NCBI RefSeq assembly: GCF_002941025.1
Contig: NZ_PTJS01000001.1
Location: 7,755,678 to 7,819,677, forward strand
Reading direction: 5' to 3'
DNA from: Streptomyces sp. QL37
GTDB lineage: Bacteria; Actinomycetota; Actinomycetes; Streptomycetales; Streptomycetaceae
Length of the DNA: 64,000 nucleotides
In this document: positions 1 to 9,208 of the stretch, piece by piece
How positions within the stretch are numbered: the stretch's first letter is position 1
How the letters are laid out: the number at the start of each line of letters is the position of its first letter
Made by a program: the position numbers and the translations under genes
Notes under the pieces: generated by a model
The model's input: the letters and a program-made list of their open reading frames with translations, nothing else
What the model was told of the DNA's origin: nothing
Databases searched by the model: none

Positions 1-1040
1 GTGGCGAAGTCGAAGTCCCGGTAGGGCTTGCTGTTGTCGCCCGTGCAGTACGGCCAGCCGCTGTTCATGGCCTTGGTCGTGGTCTGCCACTCGACGTATC
101 CCATCGGCCCGCGATTCGGGTCGGCGGTGCCGGCGTCGGGGCCGTAGTCGCCCCACATCACGGCGTCGGTCTCGGGGTCCACCGCCAGCCGGAAGGGATT
201 GCGCAGACCCATCACGAAGATCTCCGGACGGGTCCTGTCCGTGCCGGGCTCGAAGAGGTTCCCGCCAGGGATGGTGTAACTGCCGTCCTCCTGAACGTGG
301 ATGCGCAGGATCTTGCCCCGCAGGTCGTTGGTGTTGCCCGAGCCGCGGCGCTCGTCGAGCCCGGGGTTGTAGCCGGCGGCGTCGTTGATCGGCGTGTAGC
401 CGTTGACGTTCGGGCCCGACGCCGGGGTGTTGCCACCGGTCGCGAGGTAGAGGTTCCCCTCCCCGTCGAAGTCCACGTCACCGGCCACGTGACAGCACTG
501 GCCGCGGTTGCTGTCGACCCGGATGATCTCCTGCGCGGTGGAGAGGTCGAGCTTGTCCCCGGTCCACTTGAAGCGGGTCAGGGTGTCGTACCCCTCCCAC
601 TGCTTCCAGTACGAGTCGTCCTGCCCGGCGGGCAGTTGGAGCGGTGCGGAGCCGGCCGGGGTGTTCAGCGGCGGCGAGTAGTAGAGGTAGACCCACTTGT
701 TGGTGGCGAAGTCCGGGTCGAGCGTGACGGTCTGCAGCCCCATCTCGGAGTTCTGGTACACGTCGACGTGGTTGACGACCTTCGTGACGCCGGTGCCGGG
801 GTCGGTGAGCCGTACGTCGCCGTTGCGGGCCGTGTGCAGGACGCGGTTGTCGGGCAGCACGGCGAGGTCGATCGGCTCGCCGGTGTCCTTCGTCAGGGTG
901 ACCTTCTCGTAGTTCGACCAGTCCAGGGCGTGTTCATGGCCGGGGTGTGCCTGGGCGGCGGGCGCGAGCGCCACACCGCCCAGCGCGGGCAGTGCCATGA
1001 GCAGGACCCCGGTGATCAGGCGTCTCAGAGTGCGGTGCAC
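1..1040 (-). CDS. Secreted PQQ-type glucose/sorbosone dehydrogenase-like protein, partial (3' end outside window)
   Basis: Secreted beta-propeller sugar dehydrogenase of the glucose/sorbosone dehydrogenase (GSDH) family, which oxidises sugars with PQQ outside the membrane. Read from a GTG at 1040 with AAGGAG about ten bases upstream, the first 31 or so residues form a Sec signal peptide ending near AQA-HPG. Typical GSDH stretches follow: PIDLAVLPDNRVLHTA, GLQTVTLDPDF, DVDFDGEGNLYLATGG, LRGKILRIHV and EIFVMGLRNPFRLAVDP. At least 346 codons are open with no stop before base 1, so the C-terminus is missing; family members often carry PKD, ThuA or carbohydrate-binding modules there. It lies 86 bp after the Tat-exported isomerase gene and probably shares its transcript. 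Substrate unknown. Confidence 0.85.
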   Translation of the reverse strand, partial: MHRTLRRLITGVLLMALPALGGVALAPAAQAHPGHEHALDWSNYEKVTLTKDTGEPIDLAVLPDNRVLHTARNGDVRLTDPGTGVTKVVNHVDVYQNSEMGLQTVTLDPDFATNKWVYLYYSPPLNTPAGSAPLQLPAGQDDSYWKQWEGYDTLTRFKWTGDKLDLSTAQEIIRVDSNRGQCCHVAGDVDFDGEGNLYLATGGNTPASGPNVNGYTPINDAAGYNPGLDERRGSGNTNDLRGKILRIHVQEDGSYTIPGGNLFEPGTDRTRPEIFVMGLRNPFRLAVDPETDAVMWGDYGPDAGTADPNRGPMGYVEWQTTTKAMNSGWPYCTGDNSKPYRDFDFA

Positions 1041-1126
1041 GGTGATGCGTCTCCTTGATCGCTGGCAGGGAGGAGCGGACACGGAGGCGCCTCACGCGGA
1101 GGAGCCTCCCTTGCCGTGGGCGCTGT

Positions 1127-2095
1127 TCAGGCGAGGAGCCCTTCCAGTGCTGTGAAGCTGCGCTCCGCCGCACCGAGCGAACCGGGCGGATTCGGCTGGG
1201 TGTTGGGCGCGGTGTCCTGCTCCCAGATGCCGACGTGCGAGGCGCGGGGCCCGATGTCGCGGATGAACCTCTCGTACGGGAGGTCACCGGCGCCGAACTC
1301 GACGATGTCGAAGCCGTTGGCGTTCGCCGCGTTGGCGTCGCCGTCCTTCATGTGGAACAGCGGATAGCGGTAGGGCTGGTTGCGCACGTACGCGGCGGGG
1401 TCGAATCCGGGCCAGCGGTACTGGCCCACGTAGGCCCAGTAGATGTCCAGCTCCAGGTAGACATGGCGGGGGTCGGTGTTCCTGAGGAACACGTCGTACA
1501 GCCGTACCGACGGCTGGTCGGTGGCGAAGGCGAACTCACCCGCGTGGTTGTGCTGGTAGAGCTTCAGACCGCGCGCGGTCGCCGCCGCGCCCCAGACGTT
1601 GAACTCGTCGGCGGCGGCGCGGTACCCCGCGACGGTGTTGACGTTCGAGGGCGCGTTGGCGGTGCCCACGTGCGGCATCCCGAGTATCTGCGCGGCGTCC
1701 AGTTCGGCCTGCAGGTTGGTCCGCAGACTGCCGATGCCGACGTGGCTGCCGACCGCGCGCAGTCCGTGGTCGTCGAGCAGCGTGCGGATCTCCGGGAGAG
1801 TGATCTGCCGGCCCAGGATGGAGGTGGACTGGGTGTATCCGGCGAACTCGATCTCCTTGTAGCCGATCCGGGCCAGTTCGGGGAGGACGACGGCGAAGCC
1901 GAGCGCGCTGACCTTGTCGCGGATGCTGTAGAGCTGGATGCCGATGCGGTCCTTGGGGATGGACAGACCGCTCGGTGCGGCGGCGGCCGAGGTCGCCGCG
2001 GCCCCGGTGACGGAGGCTGCGGCGATGGCCACGGTGGTGCCGACGGTGGCGCGCAGGAAGTCCCTGCGGTCGAAGGACTTGTGGATATGACTCAC
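1127..2095 (-). CDS. Tat-exported sugar phosphate isomerase/epimerase-like TIM-barrel protein
   Basis: 322-residue protein of the xylose-isomerase-like TIM barrel (AP endonuclease 2) superfamily. The GTG start at 2095 puts a twin-arginine signal at the N-terminus (RRDFLRA, then an Ala-rich hydrophobic stretch to about residue 35), so it should be exported folded. Barrel features include IGIQLYSIRD, ELARIGYKEIEFAGY, LKLYQHNHAGEF, VYLELDIYWAYVGQ and PLFHMKDGD, which supply the His/Glu/Asp ligands usual for a divalent metal. Frame remains open upstream to 2266 but that part is low-complexity Arg/Pro, so the GTG just before SHIHK is preferred. The gene sits between the secreted repeat protein and the sugar dehydrogenase, suggesting extracytoplasmic sugar-derivative processing. 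Exact substrate unknown. Confidence 0.88.
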   Translation of the reverse strand: MSHIHKSFDRRDFLRATVGTTVAIAAASVTGAAATSAAAAPSGLSIPKDRIGIQLYSIRDKVSALGFAVVLPELARIGYKEIEFAGYTQSTSILGRQITLPEIRTLLDDHGLRAVGSHVGIGSLRTNLQAELDAAQILGMPHVGTANAPSNVNTVAGYRAAADEFNVWGAAATARGLKLYQHNHAGEFAFATDQPSVRLYDVFLRNTDPRHVYLELDIYWAYVGQYRWPGFDPAAYVRNQPYRYPLFHMKDGDANAANANGFDIVEFGAGDLPYERFIRDIGPRASHVGIWEQDTAPNTQPNPPGSLGAAERSFTALEGLLA

Positions 2096-2319
2096 GGTCA
2101 CTCCTGGGTACTGAGGAGAAGGGCGTACGGGTCGGGGCGCGGGGGGCGCTGGGTGGTCTGCGCCCGGCGACGTGGGTCCCCGGGGTTCCGGAGACCGGGC
2201 GTGGGCGGCGACGGGGAAGCCGACGCGCAGTGCGGAGGCACGGCGACGGTGCGGGCCGCCCGCCAACGGCCGGTGCCACCGCTGACCATCGCGTGTCCCG
2301 CCGGCCGCACCGCTCGGTG

Positions 2320-3273
2320 TCAGAGGCTGGACCTGCCTGCCCCGTGGGCTTCGGCCCGGGCCTCGGCGGAGCGGGCGGCGGACTTCTCGGCGAGGCCGGC
2401 ACCCCGGTCCTCCGGCGCCGCCTCCTTCGCCGAGCGGGAGGACGAGGCGGCGGCGGTGGCGGTCTCGCCGGTGACGGCGCCACGGACACGGGCCAGTTCG
2501 CCCACGACCAGGACGGGGTCGTTTCCGGTCGCGGTGAGCCCGCCGCGCACGATGGCGTTGTCGAGCACGGCCTTCGCGGTGTTGTCGGTGACCGCGAGGT
2601 TGCCGCCGAAGTAGGAGGCGCCCGCGCAGGATCCGAGAAGGCCTTCGCCGCCGAGCTGGAGGTTGTCGGCATTGCCCGCGTACTTCGCGGCGCCGTACAC
2701 CTCGCTCGCGCAGAACACGCCACCGAGGGTGTTTCCGTCGACGGTGAGCGCGCCCTTGACGGTGGTGTCGTACACATCGCTGTACTGGTTGCCGTCGCCC
2801 GTCAGTGAACCGCTGAGCGTGCTCCCGGAGACGTACAGCTCGCCGGCACCGGTCGTGACGTTCCCGCCGAGCGTCGAGTCGACCACGTAGACGAACCCCT
2901 CGGTGGCGTCGACCGCCTTGAGGGTGCTCTTCTCCAGGTGCGCGCCGAAGGCGGATTCGGTGGTCAGCGCGCCTTTCACCGTGGAGTCGGTGAGGTCGAG
3001 ATAGGCGTTCTCCTCGACGGTGACCGCGCCGTTGAAGGTGGCACCCGCGGCCACGAGGTCGGCGCCGGCCTCGACCGTCACCGTGCCCTTGACCTTCGTG
3101 CCGGTGAGGGTGCAGGACTTCCCGGCCGGTACGACGAGGTCGTTGCTGACGGTCACGGCCCCGCCGTCACCGACACAGGTGGTGTAGAGCGCGGCCTGGG
3201 CCGAGCCGGAGAAGGCCACCAGGGTCCCGGATGCCACCAGTGAGGCCGTCGCGATGAACGTGCGAATCTTCAT
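2320..3273 (-). CDS. Secreted beta-helix repeat protein of unknown function
   Basis: 317-residue protein with a clear Sec signal (MKIRTFIATASL... cleaved after SAQA, about residue 27). Residues 28-270 are imperfect repeats of about 20 residues built on turns such as STVKGALT, STLGGNVT, STLSGSLT and TTVKGALTV, with regular Val/Thr/Gly/Leu alternation; this is the signature of a right-handed parallel beta-helix, somewhat like polymer-forming (bactofilin-like) domains. Four cysteines in the exported part (CVGDGG, SCTL, FCASE, GSCAG) may form disulfides. The last 50 residues are Ala/Ser/Glu/Arg-rich and probably disordered. An AAGGGAAG ribosome site precedes the ATG. No catalytic motif is visible, so a structural or surface-adhesive role is only a guess. 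Confidence 0.8.
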   Translation of the reverse strand: MKIRTFIATASLVASGTLVAFSGSAQAALYTTCVGDGGAVTVSNDLVVPAGKSCTLTGTKVKGTVTVEAGADLVAAGATFNGAVTVEENAYLDLTDSTVKGALTTESAFGAHLEKSTLKAVDATEGFVYVVDSTLGGNVTTGAGELYVSGSTLSGSLTGDGNQYSDVYDTTVKGALTVDGNTLGGVFCASEVYGAAKYAGNADNLQLGGEGLLGSCAGASYFGGNLAVTDNTAKAVLDNAIVRGGLTATGNDPVLVVGELARVRGAVTGETATAAASSSRSAKEAAPEDRGAGLAEKSAARSAEARAEAHGAGRSSL

Positions 3274-3575
3274 GTCGCTTCCCTTCCACTGCGTTCACGG
3301 CGGGGTCGGAGACCCGGCCGGTTTCCCCGTGATGACGGGGTGCTGAGACGGTGCGTGCGCGACGACCGCTTGTCTGCGATCGCGCGGTGCCTCGTGACGG
3401 GCGGGGCCCGGCCGTGGGGGGAGAGACCTGGAGAGATTCGTGCGGTGAGGGGCGCTCGGGGGAACGCCGACCGGTGCGGTGTTACCTGGGCGAAACGTAT
3501 GTCTCGATGCGCCGAGAGATTAGGGCGCGGCCCGGGGGACTGTCCAGAGGTTCGGTGCGAATCTCTTGAACTTTC

Positions 3576-3588
3576 TGATGATTCATCA
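3576..3588. promoter_or_regulatory. Perfect palindrome, candidate operator
   Basis: TGATGA-T-TCATCA is a perfect inverted repeat around a single T, lying in an AT-rich island inside the otherwise GC-rich 870-bp gap between divergent genes (secreted repeat protein at 3273, acyl-CoA oxidase at 4146). It has the look of a dimeric repressor site; I cannot name the regulator. Apart from it I see nothing convincing in 3274-4145: the open frames there lack ribosome sites and family motifs. Confidence 0.4.
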
Positions 3589-4145
3589 AAAGATATGAGG
3601 CGCTGGTGAAAAGGGAGGCGAGGCAGCCAAGGGCCGGGACGTGAGGGGTGCGCGTCGGGCGCCGTGTTCAGGGGCGGACGCCCGGGCCTGGACGACTCCG
3701 CCCGCGGTCATCTCACGCAGGGGGTGAGAGGTCCGTCGAGTCGGCGCGGGAGCACCGCCCTGCCCTCCCCGGACCTCGATCGCCCCCCGGTCGTCACGGC
3801 TGAGGGGGGCCAGCCCTCCGGCCAGTTTCCTCTTCCAGAACACTTCGTCACGCCATGCGCCGTCGGGTGTGTGCCTCCAGCCGGTGCGGGTTCAGCTCGT
3901 CCTCGGCGATCCGCGGTGCGAGGCCGACGACACCCCACGGACCCGGCGACACCACCCCCCAGGTCATCTGTTCGACAGAGGGGACACAGTCATACCGGGC
4001 CCGGAGGCCAGCGGCCCCATTGCAGGACCGCGAAAAACATAACGGGGGCGTCACTGCGCGCGGCAGCCGTGGGGTGCCTCCCTCGTACGGCTCCGGGAGC
4101 CCGGGCCGACCGCTTGATCGCGCCGGGGCGGGGTAGCGAAATGGC

Positions 4146-6107
4146 ATGGCCACTGAGAACACATCCACCGATCCGAGCGGTTACGTGCAGCCGGAGCTCG
4201 ACGTCCGGGCGCTGACCGAGGTGCTCGACGGCGAGTACGCCGATATCCGAGACCTCGTCCGGACCAACCTGGTGACGTACGCCTCCGTACTCGAGGAGGC
4301 CGAAGAGCTCGGCTTCGACGCGTTCCGCGAGCGGGTGCGTGAGCTCGTGGTCGAGATGGCCGCGACGGGCCAGACCGGCATGGGCTTCCCGGCCGAGTAC
4401 GGCGGGGGCGGCGACATCGGGGCCTCGATCGCCGCCTTCGAGACGCTTGCCTTCGGTGACCTCTCGGTGCTGGTGAAGGTCGGCGTGCAGTTCGGGCTCT
4501 TCGGCGGCGCGATCCTGCAGCTGGGCACGGAACGCCACCACGACGCCTATCTGCCGGACCTGATCACCGGGCGGCTGATGGGATGCTTCGCGATGACCGA
4601 GACCGGGCACGGCTCCAACGTCCAGGCGCTCGGCACCCGCGCGACGTACGACGCCGCCCGCCAGGAGTTCGTCATCACCACCGACGGCGACGGGGCCCGC
4701 AAGGACTACATCGGCAACGCGGCGCGCCACGCCGAGCTGGCGGTCGTCTTCGCCCAGCTCGAGGTCGGCGGGGAGCCCAAGGGGGTGCACGCGTTCGTCG
4801 TGCCGATCCGGGTGGGCGGCGAAGTGGCACCCGGCGTCCGGATCGAGGACGACGGCCGCAAGATGGGCCTCAACGGCGTGGACAACGGCCGTATCCGGTT
4901 CGACGGCGTACGGGTACCGCGCGAGGCGCTGCTCAACCGGTTCGCCGACGTCACCGCCGAAGGCGTCTACGAGAGCGCGATCGAGAACCCCGACCGCCGC
5001 TTCTTCACCATGCTCGGCACGCTGGTGCAGGGCCGGGTCAGCGTCGGCGGCGCCGGGGTCAACGCCGCCAAGGTCGCCCTCGCGATCGCCACGAAGTACG
5101 CCGTGCGGCGGAGGCAGTTCGAAGCGGCATCGGACGCGGAGGAGCAACTGCTCCTCGACTACGGTCTGCATCAGCGGCGTCTGCTGCCGCTCGTCGCGCG
5201 CACGTACGCGCTGCACTTCGCGCAGGACGTCGTGCGCACGCAACTGCACGAGGTCTTCTCCGGTATCGAGGACGACGCGCAGGCGCGACGCCTGCTGGAG
5301 GCGCGGGCCGCCGGCACCAAGGCGCTCGGCACCTGGCACGCCACCCGGGTCATCCAGGAATGCCGCGAGGCGTGCGGCGGCGCGGGCTACCTCACCGTCA
5401 ACCGGTTCGCCGCCCTCAAGGCCGACAGCGACATCTTCACCACCTTCGAGGGCGACAACCACGTCCTGCTGCAGCTCGTGGCCAAGGGCCTGCTCACCCA
5501 TTACGCGGCCGAGTTCGAGGACCTCGACCAGCTCGGCATGGTCCGCTACGTCACCGGCCTCGCCGTCGAGACGGTCATCGAGAAGACCTCGGCCCACAAG
5601 CTGCTCGAGCGGGTCCGTGACCTGCTGCCCGGCGGCGACGAGTGGGACCAGGAAGCCGGTCTGCTCGACTCGGAGTACCAGCTCGCGATGCTCCGCTACC
5701 GCGAGGAGCACATGCTCGCCGGCGTGGCCCGCCGGCTCAAGCGCGGGGTCGACCAGAAGCGCAGTCCGGGCGTCGTCTTCTCGCAGGTCCAGGACCACGT
5801 GATCGCGGTCGCCCACGCGCACGTCGAGCGCCTGGTGCTGGAGGCGTTCGTCGACAAGGTGCGCACACTTCCGGAGGGCGGCAACAAGGTCGCGCTGGGC
5901 CTGCTGTGCGACCTGTTCGCCCTGTCCACGATCGAGGCGGACCGGGCCTGGTTCATGGAGCACGGCCGGCTGACCGTCCAGCGTTCCAAGGCGATCAGCC
6001 GCGAGGTGAACGACCTCTGCCGCAAGGTCCGTCCCCTCGCGGTCGGCTTCGTCGACGCCTGGGGCATCCCGCCGGAGATGCTGCGAGCGCCGGACCTGGT
6101 GGGCTGA
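4146..6107 (+). CDS. Acyl-CoA oxidase / acyl-CoA dehydrogenase-like flavoprotein
   Basis: 653-residue FAD enzyme of the acyl-CoA oxidase branch of the acyl-CoA dehydrogenase superfamily, catalysing alpha,beta-dehydrogenation of fatty acyl-CoA in beta-oxidation. The N-terminal helical part carries TGMGFPAEYGGGGDIG; near residue 150 is the FAD-binding loop MTETGHGSNVQALGTRATY; about residues 240-255 is KMGLNGVDNGRIRFDGVRVPR; about 405-440 is CREACGGAGYLTVNRF followed by TTFEGDNHVLLQLVAKGLL, characteristic of oxidases. The extra 200 residues at the C-terminus match the oxidase length rather than the roughly 380-residue dehydrogenases. The start is ATG 4146; there is no good Shine-Dalgarno, but TAGCGA ends seven bases upstream, so the mRNA may be leaderless. 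It appears monocistronic. Confidence 0.92.
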   Translation: MATENTSTDPSGYVQPELDVRALTEVLDGEYADIRDLVRTNLVTYASVLEEAEELGFDAFRERVRELVVEMAATGQTGMGFPAEYGGGGDIGASIAAFETLAFGDLSVLVKVGVQFGLFGGAILQLGTERHHDAYLPDLITGRLMGCFAMTETGHGSNVQALGTRATYDAARQEFVITTDGDGARKDYIGNAARHAELAVVFAQLEVGGEPKGVHAFVVPIRVGGEVAPGVRIEDDGRKMGLNGVDNGRIRFDGVRVPREALLNRFADVTAEGVYESAIENPDRRFFTMLGTLVQGRVSVGGAGVNAAKVALAIATKYAVRRRQFEAASDAEEQLLLDYGLHQRRLLPLVARTYALHFAQDVVRTQLHEVFSGIEDDAQARRLLEARAAGTKALGTWHATRVIQECREACGGAGYLTVNRFAALKADSDIFTTFEGDNHVLLQLVAKGLLTHYAAEFEDLDQLGMVRYVTGLAVETVIEKTSAHKLLERVRDLLPGGDEWDQEAGLLDSEYQLAMLRYREEHMLAGVARRLKRGVDQKRSPGVVFSQVQDHVIAVAHAHVERLVLEAFVDKVRTLPEGGNKVALGLLCDLFALSTIEADRAWFMEHGRLTVQRSKAISREVNDLCRKVRPLAVGFVDAWGIPPEMLRAPDLVG

Positions 6108-6193
6108 CCGGCCCGATAATCGGCTGCGGGCGGTCCGAGGGGGCTCCCATACTGAGCGGGCTCACTCTCCCGTGTCCCGAAGGAAACCTCCGC

Positions 6194-7255
6194 GTGCAGG
6201 CTGCCGTCACCGTCACTCCCGCCCAGATCCCCGACCTGCTGCTCGGGCTCGCCACCGTGCGGCCGGTGTTCCTCTGGGGAGCGCCGGGCATCGGCAAGTC
6301 GTCGCTCGTACGGGGCTTCGCCGAGTCGCTGGGGCTGGAGTGCGTCAGCCTCCTCGGGACGCAGCTCGCGCCCGAGGACCTGATCGGCGTACCGCAGATC
6401 CGCGACGGGCGGTCCGTGTTCTGCCCGCCGGAGAGCATCGCGCGCGACGAGCCGTACTGCCTCTTCCTCGACGAGCTGAACGCCGCCACCCCCGATGTCC
6501 AGAAGGCGTTCTACTCACTGATCCTGGACCGCCGGATCGGGTCGTACGAGCTCCCCGCCGGCTCGATCGTCATCGGGGCCGGCAACCGCGCCACGGACAA
6601 CGCACTGGCCAGGCCCATCGCGTCCGCCCTGGTCAACCGGCTCACCCACGTCCACCTGCGGGCCACGGCCGCGGACTGGCTGGTGTGGGCGGGGGAGAAC
6701 GGCATCCACCCGTGGGTGACGGACTACCTCACCGACCGTCCCGACCACCTGTGGTCGCAGCCGCCCAAGACCGAGGAACCCTTCTCCACGCCCCGTTCCT
6801 GGCACATGCTGTCCGACGCCCTGCACTCCTTCGGCCCGGGCATCGGCGAGGACACGCTGAAGGTGATCGCGCACGGCACACTGACGCCCCCGCACGCCGT
6901 CTCCTTCTGCGGCTACGCGAAGATCGTGCGCCACACCTTCGGCATCGAGGCGATCCTCAAGGGCGACGCCTCCTGGCCGGCCCGCATCGAGGACCGCGAC
7001 CTCCTCTACTACCTGGCCGAGGCGTTCCGCGGACGGCTGGTGAAGGAACTCCCGCGGCAGAAGGAGCATGTCTCCGAGTCGATGCGGCAGACCTCCTACC
7101 GGGCCAAGTCGCTGCTCGTGCGGCTCGCCGAGATATCGGTCGAGGTCGCGCAGACCGTCATCGCGGACGACGCCGACGGACAGCCGGTGCTGCCCGCCTG
7201 GTTCCTCGTCGAAGCGGCACGCGACATGCCCCGGCTGGTCGAGGCCCGGCGGTGA
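6194..7255 (+). CDS. MoxR-type AAA+ ATPase
   Basis: 353-residue AAA+ ATPase. GTG start at 6194 with AAGGAA seven bases upstream. Walker A GAPGIGKS is at residues 29-36, Walker B YCLFLDE at 88-94, a sensor-1-like IVIGAGNR near 125 and the arginine-rich SALVNRLTH near 145, as in MoxR proteins. MoxR ATPases act as chaperone-like partners of VWA-domain proteins, often in metal-cofactor insertion or complex maturation. The stop overlaps the next start (GTGA), so the VWA protein at 7252 is translationally coupled and is the obvious partner. It follows the acyl-CoA oxidase by 86 bp in the same direction but need not be functionally linked to it. Confidence 0.9.
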   Translation: MQAAVTVTPAQIPDLLLGLATVRPVFLWGAPGIGKSSLVRGFAESLGLECVSLLGTQLAPEDLIGVPQIRDGRSVFCPPESIARDEPYCLFLDELNAATPDVQKAFYSLILDRRIGSYELPAGSIVIGAGNRATDNALARPIASALVNRLTHVHLRATAADWLVWAGENGIHPWVTDYLTDRPDHLWSQPPKTEEPFSTPRSWHMLSDALHSFGPGIGEDTLKVIAHGTLTPPHAVSFCGYAKIVRHTFGIEAILKGDASWPARIEDRDLLYYLAEAFRGRLVKELPRQKEHVSESMRQTSYRAKSLLVRLAEISVEVAQTVIADDADGQPVLPAWFLVEAARDMPRLVEARR

Positions 7256-9087
7256 ACGCCCCGACGGGTCGGAGCAGGGGCCGGAACGGGAAGAAGGGCA
7301 AGGGCGACAAGCCCGACCCGGCCGCCGAGGCGTTCGCGGCGGGCCTCCTGCTCCTCAACCAGAACCCTGCCTTCCGGGCGGTCGACTTCTCCGTATGCCG
7401 GAACGCCGAGTGCGACCGGACCCCGGCCGGGGGACTGGCCGCCGTCACCTCCGGCGGCGTCGTCCACGCACATCCTACGAAGCGGGCGGAGCCGGCCGAA
7501 TGGGCGTGGGTCCTCGCCCACTGCGCGCTGCATCTGGGCTTCGGGCATGTGCCCGCCTCCAAGGACGATCCGCGCGCACAGCCCGACCGCTACGAGCTCG
7601 CGGCCCGCTGCACGGTCGTCAACCGCTTCCTGCTCACCGTCCCCGTGGGCCGTCCGCCCGACCACCTGCCGGCGGCCTACCCGGGCGGTGACGAGGAGCA
7701 GCTCGCCGCCCGCTGGCGACGCGACGGGATCCCCGCCGCCTACGAGGAGTGCGGCACCGCGGGCGGACAACCCGACCAGGTCCTCACGACCTGGAGGATG
7801 TGGAACACCGCTGTCCCCGACTGGGAGACCGCCTTCGCCCGCGCGCTCACGCGAAGTGTCTCCTCCGCCATGGACGCGGCGGGCGGCCGTCTCGACCGGG
7901 AGACCGGGGCGCGCGCGCCGCAGCAGCCGTGGGACCGGGCCCTCAACTGGTTCGTGTCCTCGTATCCGCTGCTCGGAGGGCTCGCCGCCGGACTCTCCGT
8001 CGTGGCCGACGCCGAACTCGCCCATGCGCAGGGCATCGTGATCGCCGCGGTGAGCCCAGCAGCCGGTGAGATCTACGTCAACCCGCTGCGGAAGCTCACC
8101 GACGAGGAATGGCGTTTCGTCCTCGCCCACGAGATGCTGCACGCCGCCCTGCGCCACGGTGAACGCCGCGGTGGCCGCGACCCGTTCCTCTTCAACGTCG
8201 CGGCCGACCACGTCGTCAACGACTGGCTCGTCCAGATGCGCGTGGGCGACATGCCCGAAGGCCTGCTGTACGACCCGGAGCTGCGCGGCCTGTCGGCGGA
8301 GGAGGTGTACGACCGGATCGTGGGCGACCTGCGCCGCCGGCGCCGGCTCGCGACCCTGCGGGGGAAGGGGGTCGGCGACATCCTCGGCGAGCCGCTGCCG
8401 CACGCCGGCGCCCGCCCGTACACCGATCTGGACGACTTCTACCGGCGGGGCCTCGTCCAGGGCTTCGACCTGCACCAGTACGGCGAGAGAGGGCTGTTGC
8501 CCGCCGGACTGATCCAGGAGATCCGGGCGCTGGCCCACCCGCCCGTGCCGTGGGACGCCCAACTCGCCCGCTGGTTCGACGAGTACGTACCCCGGCCGGA
8601 GCCCGTACGCTCGTACGCCCGTCCTGCCCGGAGACAGGCGTCGACCCCGGACATCCCGCGCGCCGGCCGGGCCTTCCCTCCCGAGGAGACGGCCCGCTGC
8701 ACGTTCGGAGTCGTGCTCGACACCTCCGGCTCGATGAACAGCACTCTGCTCGGCAAGGCGCTCGGGGCGATCGCCTCGTACGCGGAGGCGCGCGACGTGC
8801 CGGCGGCGCGTGTGGTGTTCTGCGACGCGGCGGCGTACGACGCGGGGTACCTGCCCCCGGCCGAGATCGCGGGCCGGGTGCGGGTACGCGGCCGTGGCGG
8901 CACCGAACTGCAACCGGGGATCGACCTGTTGCGGAGGGCGGACGACTTCCCGCCGAGGGCCCCGGTGCTCGTCATCACCGACGGCTGGTGCGACACACTG
9001 CGGATCCGGCGCGATCACGCCTTTCTGATCCCGCGGGGTGCCACTCTGCCGTTCACACCGCGCGGCCCGGTGTTCCGGCTGTCCTGA
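7252..9087 (+). CDS. DUF2201 putative metallopeptidase with C-terminal VWA domain
   Basis: 611-residue partner of the MoxR ATPase. After a basic, disordered start (RGRNGKKGKGDK) comes the DUF2201 N-terminal region, with a zincin-type HExxH motif, HEMLHAALRH, at about residues 293-302, followed by FNVAADHVVNDWL. The last 120 residues form a VWA-like fold with a MIDAS motif DTSGSMNS starting near residue 490, then GGTELQPGIDLL and VLVITDGWCD. The GTG start overlaps the upstream stop. HExxH plus MIDAS on one chain suggests metal-dependent binding or proteolysis controlled by the ATPase; that activity is inferred. No signal peptide, so cytoplasmic. Confidence 0.88.
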   Translation: MNAPTGRSRGRNGKKGKGDKPDPAAEAFAAGLLLLNQNPAFRAVDFSVCRNAECDRTPAGGLAAVTSGGVVHAHPTKRAEPAEWAWVLAHCALHLGFGHVPASKDDPRAQPDRYELAARCTVVNRFLLTVPVGRPPDHLPAAYPGGDEEQLAARWRRDGIPAAYEECGTAGGQPDQVLTTWRMWNTAVPDWETAFARALTRSVSSAMDAAGGRLDRETGARAPQQPWDRALNWFVSSYPLLGGLAAGLSVVADAELAHAQGIVIAAVSPAAGEIYVNPLRKLTDEEWRFVLAHEMLHAALRHGERRGGRDPFLFNVAADHVVNDWLVQMRVGDMPEGLLYDPELRGLSAEEVYDRIVGDLRRRRRLATLRGKGVGDILGEPLPHAGARPYTDLDDFYRRGLVQGFDLHQYGERGLLPAGLIQEIRALAHPPVPWDAQLARWFDEYVPRPEPVRSYARPARRQASTPDIPRAGRAFPPEETARCTFGVVLDTSGSMNSTLLGKALGAIASYAEARDVPAARVVFCDAAAYDAGYLPPAEIAGRVRVRGRGGTELQPGIDLLRRADDFPPRAPVLVITDGWCDTLRIRRDHAFLIPRGATLPFTPRGPVFRLS

Positions 9088-9208
9088 GGGCCGGCGTCAC
9101 GGTCCGGGTGCGGCGGACCCGCGCGGCGGCCGGCCGGTCGAGCAGGGCAGGGGGAGAAGGCGCGCCGGTCTTGGCCCTCTAAAGGATGAACCGCAAACGG
9201 ATACGCGT

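Noticed and set aside
3990..5963. 657-codon minus-strand open frame
   Set aside because: Lies antisense to the clearly recognised acyl-CoA oxidase; Val/Arg/Gly/Asp-rich shadow typical of the opposite strand of high-GC genes, with no domain motif.
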